Notes under the pieces: model-generated
What the model was told of the DNA's origin: nothing
Database searches by the model: none
The model's input: only the letters and a program-made list of their open reading frames with translations
Made by a program: the position numbers and the translations under genes
Assembly: GCA_008933995.1 (NCBI GenBank)
Contig: WARS01000016.1
Span: 15,497,886-15,561,885, forward strand
DNA length: 64,000 bases
Reading direction: 5' to 3'
Source of the DNA: Datnioides undecimradiatus
Taxonomy: Eukaryota; Chordata; Actinopteri; Lobotiformes; Datnioididae
Part shown: piece by piece, positions 12,568-25,050 of the stretch
Layout: the number at the start of each line of letters is the position of its first letter
Numbering within the stretch: position 1 is the first letter of the stretch

Positions 12568-14323
12568 ATCTCTGTAGTTGGGAAGAGACATGTGAGGCAA
12601 ATAAGGATTGGGATAAAGCAGAGTTTTAATGATGCAGAGAAGAGAAGGAAAAATACTACTAGCAGTAGCGCTGCTACAGAGAGCACACAACACACACAGA
12701 GTTATGTGTTAATTCAGAGTTTTAAATGATCAAATTAATCCTTAACCTTTGTTTCATTTATGTATTATAATAAAATTATTATATTTAGAAAAGCATCTGC
12801 ACAGAATTCAGTTTTATTGTGAGATGGAAACTCTTGAGTGACTGTAAATCTGGTCATATTTTTAAGTATTCTTAAAATTGATTATTGTATGTATTATTTT
12901 ATTTTTATATTCCATGCAAAACATTTCCTCATTAATTTTCCAAACAGCACTGGTGCTAGTTGTTTGACATCAGATTTAGAGCCACATTAAGTGGGATTAC
13001 ATTTTGACACATTTTCTGTTTTACTAAGGTCAAATATAATTTGCAGACGACTTGATTAAAGGAGTAATGTGTATTTTTTTCCGCTGTATAGCAAAGAGCC
13101 TTCATCTCAATGAGATTACTAAATTAAATAAAGATTAGACACTATACTCACATGTTCGGTTGTAAAGGTGACAAGGTCTTTCTGTTTATAGCTGACTATG
13201 TTTCCATATACTGCTCTTTTATGGGGCCTGTATTATAAGAACTGTATAGACACAGATGCCATGAGAACATCACCATGTATGCAACAATGCAGAATGTAGG
13301 ATATGCATATATAGGAGTCTTTTGTGAACACACTGAACACACTGTCTATCTGGTGTTAGAATGCTTGTTTCTATAGATTATCTGAAAAGGCTGCGACAGG
13401 ATCATGCAGTGGGAAAACAATTACTGCTCAAATGCAATGCAATGTGACTGGTCCACTGAAAAAGCTTTTCTTAGTACTTTTTTTAGAATGGCTACCACCG
13501 TAGGTAGATGAAAGAGCCTGTTATTCTAGTATAATCCAACTTAAATTAAAAAAAATGCTTAAAAAATGTAAAGATATTTTTATGATGAGATGTTAGAGAT
13601 AAATATATTGTTTTTTTCTGGGTCAGCTGTAAACCTCCATGTCCCATTGATGTTATGCATTGATTGCAGGATAAATAAAGTACATTAAGTTGTATGGATT
13701 CACTATTCTAAGTTTTCCTGTCCACCCTAATTGTCTTGCAGGACAAAGTTAGTGTTTGTCCAATAGCAAGTATGTATTCTCCATTCAAATATCAAACTTG
13801 AATCAAACACACTTTTGAATTTTACCAAGGAGACAATTTTGAAAATTTTGATAAAATGGATGAGTGACATTTGCTGTTTTTACAGAAAATTAGCTCTTTA
13901 ATTTGGATTGTGAAAAAATCCCAGCCGTCTGTATTTAAATCAGGAAATGTAAATGACTGGGTGAACTTGAGTGTAAATTAAACATTATTGCAGAGAGCAT
14001 TTCATATGACTTTTTCTTCCCTTTATGGCCTTTCTCAAGGTTTACATGCACGTAATATGTGCTTGCTTGTTTCCTTGTTTCCTTCCTTACTGTGTCCCCT
14101 ATATTACCCTTTATCTATCTCACTGTGTCCTCCATTCTGCTCTGCTCCTTTCACTCCTCAGTGTATCATCTCTCTTCCTGCCACTCATTCTTTCCCTCTG
14201 TTACTTCCTTGTACTCAGTTTGCGGGTGATTAGTTAGACAGCAGTCCTGCTGGCTGTTGGTATGACTATCCTTGGATCACAGAGGGTGATGTGATCAGTA
14301 GAGAGATGTTGTCGGTGTGTGTC

Positions 14324-14325
<2 letters not shown>
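12568..14325. other. Non-coding AT-rich DNA
   Basis: No supported gene, RNA or transposon. Pyrimidine-rich sequence at about 14,065-14,220 produces Ser/Leu/Pro-rich open frames that look non-genuine. Confidence 0.5.

Positions 14326-14364
<39 letters not shown>
14326..14364. repeat. (TG)n microsatellite
   Basis: Uninterrupted TG run of 39 bases, the first of three dinucleotide arrays in 310 bases. Confidence 0.95.
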
Positions 14365-14365
<1 letters not shown>

Positions 14366-14484
14366 TTGTGTACTGTATATGCATCAGTGTGTGGGCAGAC
14401 AGCAGCAGTGTGAAGCATGCTGATGATAATGAAGGCGGTAGGACCAGGGAAGAGGTGGAGAGGAGGTCAAGTAGACCACAGTGA

Positions 14485-14486
<2 letters not shown>

Positions 14487-14526
<40 letters not shown>
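14487..14526. repeat. (CA)20 microsatellite
   Basis: Uninterrupted CA run of 40 bases, in the opposite sense to the (TG)n array 122 bases upstream, so the two can pair within one strand. Confidence 0.95.
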
Positions 14527-14528
<2 letters not shown>

Positions 14529-14590
14529 GACACACAACAGCAAAAAATGCATAGGTAATTTGCATAGTACAGCACACACTGTCTCTTTCT

Positions 14591-14636
14591 CACACACACA
14601 CACACACACACACGCACACACACACACACACACACA
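14591..14636. repeat. (CA)n microsatellite with one CG
   Basis: CA run of 46 bases interrupted by a single CG at about 14,613-14,614, in the same sense as the preceding array. Confidence 0.95.
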
Positions 14637-14641
14637 GACAC

Positions 14642-16206
14642 ATACCTTTATTGCACCACCCTGCTGATTTAGAGGACAATGTAAATTCAGTCAGGGATGA
14701 GTAATAACACTGCAGATACACACATTCTCCTACACATGCACATGTGTATACGGGCATACACAAACACATTTTCTTGCACACATTTCCCTGCTTCTAATTT
14801 CTGACAAAGCCTGAGTAGACCTCAGGCTCATAATAAGCAGCATGTAAAAATAGAAGCACTGGGTATGCACAAAGCCCAGATGCTGGGCTTCCAGAAAATG
14901 CTAATTCTGTTATAGCACCATGCAGTAATGCATAGACTTCAGCCATTTTCTTAAAAAGCAGAAAACCAGAAGGATATGGCTTGTATGAAATGAAGTCACA
15001 AGGAAAATTTTCAACTGCAGAAAAACATTTTTTGAGAAGTGGGAGATGATTGAAAGGTTGTCCTAGTTGGTAAATAGTGCAACATGCCTCATACATGGAC
15101 ATTGACCTCCCTTCTCATAATCTTTACGATTCTGCAGAAACTGCGGACAGCAGTATGCAATATTTTGCTACTGGTTTCCTTTTGTACTTGAAGTAGTTTG
15201 ACCAAACACATTTTTGACGGCTTCAGCTGCACACAGGTGAATAATACATCTGGAGAGCAAAAGACTCAAAATGAACTGACTGAAATACAGATGTTGACAA
15301 ATCTCAATAGAGATGTAGATGTTGACCAGTAATCATAGCTGTAAATGATGACAAAGACAAATCTTGGCCCACTATCAGTTATTCAAATAGCTGCTGGCTA
15401 CACTGACACCCTTGCAATATTTGTTGTTGTCCCTAGAGGTTAAATCCTTGTCAGACAGAGAGCTGATGGATTCTGACATTGCTCCTCTCTTAACTGTCTC
15501 ATTAATCTTGACCATATTTGTATGACCTCGTACAGTTTCAGCTTTTGTCATGATGTGAACATCCCAGGTTACTGTGATGTAATTATATCAAACTGCAGTC
15601 AATGGGGATGCATTTTCTATTATATTAAAACATGGGTTGGATTAGGGTGCAGGTTGGAGACATTTATCCTAAACTCCTAAATTCCTAATGATTTCCCCTG
15701 TTTTTTGTGTCATTTACCCCTGTGTTGACAGTGAGAGGTGACAGGAAATGAGGGGACAGACAGGGAATGACATGCAAGGGAACATCATGACCTAAATGAT
15801 TCAGGTGAGAGGTGGCATAGAGGCTTTCCTGACTATGGAGCTGGCAAGTAACAGTGTTTGCAGTCAATCACAGACTGAAGGAGGCAGCTGGATTTGCTGA
15901 AATTATTTTAGCCTTAAAAGGCAACTCAACTCAACTGAAGCTGGCAAGTCAAACCATCCACCACATGGTTTGGATCCATCTGTCAGTCGATTTCCAGTAC
16001 TATTCCCATCCCATCTGTGTTCAAATTTGATCTTTGAATTTAACATTAGAAAGCTGTAATTACTTAATAAGTTATCTATTCTAAAGCAAAACACATTTTT
16101 ATCTCGTGCAGATATTTAGAAGCAGAAATTGAGTTGAAGCTGGGAACACATGAATAAAAAATGACTTTCCAACGGCTTGAGAAGAATTCAAAACAATGTG
16201 GCTTGT
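14642..16206. other. Non-coding DNA
   Basis: No gene or transposon supported. Short direct repeats occur near 15,290-15,325 (GATGTTGAC twice, AATCTCAATAGAGATG between). Confidence 0.5.
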
Positions 16207-16500
16207 TAAAGAACCCATGAAATGGAGATTGGAGCTGACTTTATGACAAGTGGACCTGATAAAAAGGAAATAGGCAGGGGTTTTGCAAGCAGATGAGCAG
16301 TGGAGCACATCACATCAGAACTTCACAGTACATTTACCCTACGGTTAGAGAAAACCATTTGGTCTTTTTTCAAGTGAAAATTTCGAACAGGTAAACTTTG
16401 TGTGAAACTTTCTGCCTGTATCATCTCTTTGGAGAACCTTTAGGGTGAGGTGCATTGCTGAACACCTCCATAAGTCATTTTTCACTTCATGGGGTCTTTA
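16207..16500. mobile_element. Possible MITE, about 294 bp
   Basis: The left edge TAAAGAACCCATGAAATG (16,207) and the reverse complement of the right edge TAAAGACCCCATGAAGTG (ending at 16,500) match at 16 of 18 positions, giving an inverted-repeat element of MITE size without coding capacity. I recall TAAAGACCCCATGAAA-type termini as repetitive in fish, but the superfamily is uncertain and no clear target-site duplication was found. Confidence 0.45.
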
Positions 16501-16804
16501 CTAGTCTATGCTCATCACATTATAATAACATTAGTGCTGGCTGTTTTCTCTGCCCCAGATTTTGACTGTGTGGGAGTGAGGGACTGGAGGGAGTTTTGTC
16601 CAGGAGAGAGAAGTGCAAATTTCTAACTAAGTTTCTCACGCATGTAATGATGCACCTGTCCATTAAAGCCAAATGAGAACATTAAGTCATACATAACACT
16701 CAAGCACACATAAGCAGCACACGCACACATTCACACATGCTCATTTGTAAGCTGTGCTCGTTTACCAGATCCCTCGTTCCTTCACCTCTCCTCTGCTCAC
16801 TCCT

Positions 16805-17215
16805 TGTGGAGTTAATTAGGTTGTGCATTCATCACACCTGGTATAGTGAGAAAGACAGTGAGAGGGATCCTTTGTAAATTATGAATAAATGTCGCTCAGC
16901 ATGTATGACTGTTTAGCATAGTCCATCATTCACAGGATTTTTTTTTTTTTTTCTGGGAGTCAAATGTTTAATTATCTCTCCTCCCCCAAATGGATTGTTG
17001 TTCTAAATAAAAAACAAGTCAGCAAGACATTTTAGATTGTATTTTACATTTACAGAGATTTATCATGATGTGATTTGATTGTGATTTATAGCTGTTAAGG
17101 ATTTAATATAGTAACACAGAGTTAATTAGTGCTTAATTAGGAAGGTACTTAAGTACTTGGAAAATGAGACTTTAATTATGAAACCAAAGTGTAATTACAC
17201 AATAACATAGATCGT
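16805..17215. promoter_or_regulatory. Candidate enhancer rich in TAATTA sites
   Basis: TTAATTAG occurs at 16,812, 17,122 and 17,133; the last two are 11 bases apart, about one helical turn. Two perfect 12-bp palindromes follow, GTACTTAAGTAC (17,145-17,156) and GTGTAATTACAC (17,189-17,200), with TTTAATTATG between them. TAATTA is the established core for many homeodomain proteins. The rest of the stretch lacks simple repeats and looks like conserved non-coding DNA. Function and conservation are inferred, not shown. Confidence 0.35.
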
Positions 17216-18730
17216 GTGACCAGCAAGCATCATAGTTCCTGTGTGTGAAAGTGTGTGCGTGCCCATATGTGCCTTGTTTTCAGCTTGACTATACTCTGAG
17301 TTAATGAGAGCGACTGCTGAGTGGCTCCAACATTGTGGACATCTGCCCCTCCCTCTACTTTTCTGTCACCATCTCTCTCTTTGCCACTCTCTGTGGCAAC
17401 CTTGGAGTGTCTTTCACCTCTGTGGGCATGCACAGTGTTGTTGGATGTCGGGTAATGTCAAAGAAAGTACAGTCGTGATGAGCTATCATTGTGGATGAGA
17501 GACAGACGGTGACAACATAATTTCCCTGGGTCTGTCCTAAAAACCTTCATTGTTCCTGTCAGTTCCTTATTTAAACATTAACTTTTAAAATTAGGAAGAT
17601 AACTGGGTCAAGAGGAGGCCACAGGAGAGCTCTGGTCAATAGTACACAGCCAGTTGAACAGATGGGTCTCACTCTTAATGGTTGCAAGCATTCACTCAAA
17701 CTGAGAAAAATCGGTCTCACCGATTGCTTTCATGAGATGTTTGTTCTCTTTGAGACAAATTGAGAGGATCTTTCTTCACAAGGACAAGAGTATTGACGGG
17801 ACTTTCATAGATATTCAGCTGAGGTCTCAGTTCAGGCTGGGAGGCCAAATAACTAAGATGTTCTTTTCCCCTATAACTTTTGTCCATTAATGCGGTAGAG
17901 GAAGAGTGAATTTTAAAAAAATCAATTTAAATTAAAAAATGAAAGTGATGATGTTACCGAGCCAAGAGAGTTAGACCTGAAACTGAGATCAAAGATGCAA
18001 GTTGCACATAAAACCATGCATACTGAATTTCCGACACATAAACTAGTGAGTGGCAACAGAGAACAGTGCCATCCAACACTGCCATCATTGGTATTACTTT
18101 GATTAAATTACATGCAAATGACACCAGACTTTACTTGATAACCACACAAAGTACACACACCACCCTGGTCAGTCATAACTGAGACAATGTCGGATTAGAG
18201 CTGTTATGTTTGACCACCAAATTTTCTAACCAGGTGTTATTGCGAAGTGGAAATATGAAATGTAATTACAAGACGTTGCAGGGATGCTGTTATTGTTTTC
18301 ACACACACAGTTGGGGTGTGTGTGTGTGTGTGTTATCACGGCAAAATGTGGTCCCAGAGACACCTATGGTAGCAGAATCCACCACAGAGGCAGTGTGGAG
18401 AACTTAGGCAGGTGTTTATACGTTTGTCTGTCTTCCTGTTTGTGCAAGATACAAACAGGACACTTTACAGTATAGTTGAGATTAAAATGAAAGCTGAGTG
18501 AAACGATGGGCTTGATTTTTCCCTTGAGCACTGTGTACTGTAATCAGTGCTGAAGCTACTTTGAAAGTATAGCCCCGCAAGCTTCCAGTTACTTTACACT
18601 GGAAGAACTATAGCAAAGCTCACCTCTAGTTTGGTTTAACTTAAGCTGCTTGACTAAATAGTTCAAATACATGGTCAAGCTGACAATGTACATGGGACAC
18701 ACAGTTGAGTTTATTGCAAAATAGACCACT
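17216..18730. other. Non-coding DNA
   Basis: Holds a short (GT)n run at 18,316-18,332; no gene, RNA or transposon supported. Confidence 0.5.
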
Positions 18731-18795
18731 TGTAACAGACGTAAAAGATTAAAAAAGAAAAGAAAAGAAAAGAAAAAGAAAAGTGTAACAGATGT
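18731..18795 (+). mobile_element. A-rich tail flanked by 12-bp direct repeats
   Basis: TGTAACAGACGT (18,731-18,742) and TGTAACAGATGT (18,784-18,795) differ at one base and flank a 41-base A-rich segment made mostly of AAAAG units. Direct repeats bracketing an A-rich tail are the hallmark of target-primed reverse transcription, so this may be a retroinsertion truncated almost to its tail. Microsatellite growth inside a short duplication is the alternative. Confidence 0.4.
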
Positions 18796-21700
18796 CAGGT
18801 TTGGTCATGTCCATCAATTAGCAACCTGCTTTTCAGAAACTAGCAGTGGTCTTACAGAAAGCAGGATTGTTCAGTAAGCTAAGGAACCCCGAAAATACAT
18901 TCAACAACTTCTCCAAAACATTAATTAATAAATAGTAATACTCATTATAATGATGACTAATTTTCACATGCTATATCCAAGTTTTCCTTTCCCTTCATGA
19001 CATTTATGCCTTTGTAAAGAACTATTTGTAGTCTGAGTTGTTATCTACACAAATAAATGACATAATAAGTTATTTAATCACTAAAATCACTATCCAAATA
19101 TGGATGTAGTCAAACCACCAGCTACTGCAAAATGTAAACAAAATAACTAGCACCACTAGGTATAATGAAACTACTAGTCTCAAATGTAGGTTACAGCTTT
19201 CTAGTGACTGCTGAGTAGGCTACTTATGGTTGTCAAACTTGGCATGTTAACTTATTTGTCTTGTGCTGATGACAAATATTAACCTCATTTTACTTTTTTG
19301 TTTGCGCAATTTATTTTACTAAATATTAAAGGCATCTTTTTTATTCCCCTGCTATTGTCTTTGTCTGATGATGATGATGTTGATGATATCACTGAAGATG
19401 ATTGTTTACAGTGATACATATGATGAATTACAATGATACTGGTGCTACTGATAGCTGCCCCTTTAATCACTGAACAGAATGACAACTGCTCCAGGTCTTT
19501 GCCAATGTGACACAGACATCTGTGAAATTGATCTTCTTTTCTGTCAGTTTGAACATACAGTGGTTAAAATATGCCATCAGGTGATTAAGGACACGTCTGC
19601 ATCCAGCTCTGGGAAAAGAAATCAGACTCTTCTTCACATAACATTATCCAATGTGTGCATGTACAATTTTGCAATTGTAAAACTGTAACAACAGACTTTT
19701 AGCAGTGAGCATATACATTAAATCTTTGCTTCTTGCACCAGGACAAAGTAACTTAATGCAAAAAAAATAGTCACTGGAACACATAAGACGGTTTTCCATA
19801 TTGAATAAGAACAGAATACATAACTACTGATTATTCTCCGTTCAAACAGCAGAATTTTATTTATATTTAAGTATGATAATCAGTTGTTCTCTCTCAGACA
19901 AGCTGTACTGTGTTCACTGCTTGACACTATGTTACTAAGGTTAACCTGCTGTTAATCAAGCAGTAGAACAGTCATCACAGATATGCAGGTATACCAGGCC
20001 TGCGTTCAAATACACAGCACTGCGATGTGAAATGACAAGGACACTTACTCAGCAGGGATGTACTCACTGCCCTGCTACCTGTCGTATTATAGAGTGTCTC
20101 TCTCTCACACACACAGGTAGAGGACACTGTGTTCATAACAGAGATCACTCACCATTTATATATTCATGGCCGAGATAGACATTTAACTAACAGCAAGGCT
20201 GCTCTCTTGGAACAGCAAATGGTTCACAGATGCTCAGTAGAAGACAAGGTTGAAAGAATGTTTAGAAGGACATCTCCTTATTTTGTTATAGTGGCTCCAA
20301 ATCCCAGACTTTCGTCTGATCTTTTGTTTTAAAACTCAATTTTTATTGTATTTTCTTCAGTTTGTGAACGGAAATGTCATCCTGTGGCAGGATGGTGTAC
20401 TAAGAGGAACAGAAGGGAGAGCAAGCCAATCGTTACAAATAATAGATCTACATAGACAAGAAGAAGAAAAGTTGGAATTGGCTACCAAATAATGAAATTT
20501 GAAAGGATCAAGCATGCATATATGAGTTGTAGCATCAGCACCATAAAGACTAAGCAAAATAACGAACCACTAATTTTGCGGGACCAAGGGTTTACATGTC
20601 AGAATTTGAGGAGTGAACTGCTGTGGATATGAGCATTTTTAAGGAATTAAAAAGAAAAAATCAGATATGAGTAATATGTCTGAACTGAGCACTTATTGGC
20701 ACTTACAGCTTGACTGTTGAAGATCTTGGGGCTGAGAAAGCTTTTGTGTTGTGTGATTGAGAATCATCTGTTGTTGGATGAATCCTATCTGTTCTGCCAC
20801 AGAGAGACATGTCAGAGGTGCTGATGAGAGGAGTGAAGCTTCAGTTGGACAACGAAAATAGTGCTGCCACAGAGGGCTAAGATTTGTCTCATGGTTCACC
20901 TTCAATTTAAGGGGGAAGTACTCGGTAACTAGTAGAGCAGCCAATCTCAAAATTATTTTTCTGAAGAAATGTAAGCTAATTGCCTTATACATTCTGTGAA
21001 TAAACACCAGTATAGCAATCAAGTTTTTGATACTACCAACGGGGGACAAAGCAAGCAGAATCGTGTCTGCAGTGCCAAGGGCCAAGACTCTTCATGCAAT
21101 ATACATGGATTCTTTTGTGGGTAGTCCCACATTCCTGTATCGGTTTTGCTATTTTTTGTGAGCGTTTTATTCCTTTTTTAGATAGGAATAGTGGAGTGAT
21201 GACAGGGGTGGACAAAGGTTTGCAGCCACATTCAGTTCATGGTTGGCATCTTAACCCCTTAGCTACACCCCAGCTGCACTCTATCATTTAATTTGCATAA
21301 AACTGAGTGAAACTAAAGCCATTACATGTCTTTTTCAGATAGGTGAACTGATTCAAACTTAATGTGTTTCATCGAAAACATAGTGAGGCAGAAGTCTGGA
21401 AAAAAGCTGCTGTATTGGAGACATACACAGCCAGTTTGAGATTGGTCTGATTGGTTGATCTTGATTGGCTAAACAAGTAGTGCGTGCATTATTCAGCGAG
21501 TTGATCCACAGATTAGATTGGGCAAGACCTTATTAGAAGGTGTAGCTTGTGTGAAATAACACTTGAAATTACAGAGTTCAGAAAATGGAGTGGCATTGAT
21601 TTTCATAGAAAGGCAGTAGCATGTTGCATGGCTCTCACTTTGGAGAAGTCAGTCTGAAGAGCTTATTTTCTTCAGAGCTGGAGATAAATGATAAGAAACT

Positions 21701-23329
21701 ACAAAGCCTCTACCAATCTGCTGGCTCATGTTGCCTTTATGGCTAAGTATCCATTCACAGACACACACTCAATACACAGGCTCACACACAGTGTGAGAGA
21801 TAATAACACACACTAACAAACATTAATGCACAGACCTGAGCACAGGCTCACTCTCTCTCTAATTGTCTTTGAGATGACTCTGCCACTCTGTGCTCAAATC
21901 ACTGCGAGGATGAATGATGATTATGGGGCTGCAGAGCATCACTTTTGAAAAGCAACACTCACACATGAGTGCATTTATTCATACACCACATTCACCAGCA
22001 ATCACCCACAAATGCCCTTGCACACCCCCCACACAAACCTCTTCTCATAAAGCATCCAAACCTGCTGCTTACATAAACATCACACACATTTGCAGACAAA
22101 ATGCGGATCCATGCAATTCGTATCTGGAGGAATGTTAATTAACATTTGTGAAGTGATATTACACAAATGTTTTTCTCTGAAGATGAGGGACAGCAGCAAG
22201 TCTCCTGAATCCATGTGTTTGATTTTAGGGTGTAGTGGCTTTACCATTTAACTATACAGTCAGATTTTGCTGTTCCCATTTTTTTTTTCTTTTTTTACCA
22301 TGTTTAAACATACAACGGACTTTTAATAGAAAAACAGTAATGCAAATATTAATTAATAGTTTTTGGTGCAACCCAAAATGTCAAAATTGGATTTAAAATT
22401 TCTAAGGTAATCTTTTGGGGGGGATTTATAATGGTTGTTCATTGCTTTGTTTTGTTTTTTTTCATTAGAAAAGCTTCTATGACAGATGCTTGCTCATTCT
22501 TAACCTTAAAAAAACAACATTAACAACGCAATAAATAAACAGTGATATAGAAATTATTAGGCACTTATGACAACAAAGCCATCTAAGCGATGCCAGGCGT
22601 AATTAAAAACTCTGGAAAAGGCAAGCTGAGTTACGATGTTGATTGCACATACTAATAAGACTTTTAAAGTATTAATAGTTTTAAAAAAAATATATTGGTT
22701 AGAATATATACTCAAACTCCAGATTGAGATAAGTGAAGAATGAGAGTTAAGGGGAGCAGCAAGAGCACGATAAAACATTTTATAGATAGTGAGTGAATGA
22801 AAGAAGTGTGGAATCAATGGGGAAAATTTGATAAGGGAGAGAATGGGGGAGAGCGGTGGGGGAGAGAGATAAAGAAACGGGTATGGAGTATCTATTCATG
22901 GGATAAGTGTAATGGAGACAGCACTGAAGTGATGACCAACATCAACTATGAGTCTCGTTAATAGTCACGCTGTGTGTGTCTATGTGTGTATGTGTGTATG
23001 TGTCATCTAATATAAATGTCTTTATTGTGCCTGTTCATTTCAGATAAGTATGTGCAACCAGAAGTGCGATATTACAATATCTATCCATATGATGGTCACA
23101 TATATACGAATCAGAAGTGCTTATATGTGTGTGCGTGCGTTCGATACTGCCTCTCTTACTGTATTTTATGCACATAAAAATGTGTGCACACTCATACCCA
23201 ACACACACACACTAACACCTACAGTGCAGCTCATCTGTTCTGATGAATGTTATTACCTGCTGCATTTGTTTCCTCTCATCATCCTCTCCCCTGCTCATCA
23301 GCTGTGTATCATGCCTGATATACAGGATT
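18796..23329. other. Non-coding DNA
   Basis: Mostly featureless and AT-rich. ATTGG (the reverse of CCAAT) occurs three times at 21,441, 21,450 and 21,464. A CA-rich stretch lies around 21,760-22,100 and a G/A-rich patch at 22,820-22,880. No gene could be supported. Confidence 0.5.
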
Positions 23330-23361
23330 CACACACACGCACACACACACACACACACACA
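23330..23361. repeat. (AC)n microsatellite
   Basis: AC array of about 32 bases with one CG interruption. Confidence 0.9.
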
Positions 23362-24819
23362 TATCAATATGAAATACTGCACCCTTCCTTCTGCTGACGA
23401 TGCACTGTTATGAAGTTTCCTTCTTTTTTGCCCTCCCTCATTCCCTCTTACTCTTTCTGGTCCATCTTTCTCTCTCCCTGCTTAGTTTAATGCATTTTCA
23501 CACACCGTGAGGTTCAAAAGTGCAGGCGATTCATAATACATTTTTATCACCTTGCTTATAAGAATTGCATTAATTTACGGATTCAAGAACTGCAAGAGAA
23601 GAGGAAAATTTGAGAAAGGACAGAAGAACAGAAATGAAGAATTTAGGAAGTGCCTGACATCGAGCAAAATAGAGCACCCAATCAACAGCCTCCTCAAAAT
23701 GGGCTTTTCATTAATTAAAGAAATAACTCTTTCATTTCAGAAATTACAAATTAAGAAATAAGACCCATGGCATTTAAGTGCCATTAACTGTGAGTCCAAT
23801 ATTTTGTGGACATTTTCATATAAATTACAAAGCAATCTACATAATATATGATGTGAATAAATTCTTTTTCCTATCAAGTATAAAGTCAGTGATTTTGCTT
23901 TGAATGTTCTGGGGTCCTTGATCAATTCATTTCATATGCATTACATTTTCTCTGTCAAGTATTCATCAAATTGATACCAATTTTGAAAATCTCTCAAGCA
24001 GTTAGGACTCTGAAATGATATTGGTTTCGCATTCATTTTTCAAAAAGTTTTAAATCTACACTGGAATAACGGTTGAAAGGTTTCCTCAACATGCAGTTGT
24101 GTTAGGGACCAAAGGATTAACAACAAAGTTCAAGAAACAGAGTTCAAGACAACTTAATGGCCCTCACCCCCTGAGGATGGAAGAAAAAGAGGTGTTAACC
24201 CCTGATGAGGTCTGTCTGAGCTTTAAAAGGGTCACTAAGTCGTCTGGATACTCCACGAGTTTATGGGACCTCTTAAATTTGTCCTTTGAGCCCAATTTAA
24301 TTTTCTTTCTGACCAGGCTCTCTAATGAATGCAAGTGTGGGACTGACAGTGGCTGTCAGCGTAATATTAGATACCAAAGTAGATCTAACACAAGTCTCAT
24401 TTTAGATGTTAAGGACGTGTCCCTTTGTAAGGAGTGTGATTGTCTAAGCATTAATTCAACGCTTTATGTTGTGAGTAGACCATACAGGTGAGGTCTGAGG
24501 ATTAGATCCTTCTCATTAACTTTTCAGGTAATCATATGGTCTTCTTTATCAGTTTCTTTGTCAGTGTGGAAGAAACTGCCTCTTTGTCGTTGTAGGTTTC
24601 TGTTTGTATATGTCCACTCCCAAAACCCAAAGAGTTCATGTACACCTGCTCTGGTATGCTTTTTCAAAGCATCTGTTATTAACTGTTATTAATTTTAATT
24701 ATTTTTTTAGTTTTTTCCTCTCTCTCTCATCTTCTATGCTACACTCTAAGGTCAGCTTTCTCCTCAGGAGAGTCTCCCCACAGCCCTGCCAAGGCACTTC
24801 TCCCATCTTCCCATCTCAT
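23362..24819. other. Non-coding DNA
   Basis: A 130-codon open frame at 24,099-24,491 (+) has no domain I recognise and no flanking splice context that would support it. No transposon was seen. Confidence 0.45.
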
Positions 24820-25050
24820 CTTGAATAAAGGCCTTTTCAAGGAACTGATTGATCTCGTCCACCTTGCTGTTCCTCACATTGTTTTGCTAATTAAATCAGT
24901 TAGCTGTAAAAATGACAATAATTGCAATCACTGTCTGGTATATCAATCTATAGTGGCTGATGGTGTATTTAATCTCACAACAGGTCATTGTAATACAGTA
25001 AGGGGCTGATTATAATAGCTGATTATGAAGGTTTTAATTGCAACATAGAT
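24820..25050. promoter_or_regulatory. Candidate conserved non-coding element
   Basis: A repeat-free stretch of mixed composition with GCTAATTAAATCAG, two GCTGATTAT boxes near 25,005-25,026 and TTTTAATTGCAA, all homeodomain-type cores. This texture is typical of vertebrate developmental enhancers, but conservation is inferred only. Confidence 0.25.

Noticed and set aside
14295-14641. Cys/Val- and Thr/His-repeat open frames
   Set aside because: Direct translations of (CA)n/(TG)n microsatellites; the same applies to frames over the other dinucleotide arrays.
24099-24491. 130-codon open frame on +
   Set aside because: No recognisable motif and no supporting splice sites; length compatible with chance.
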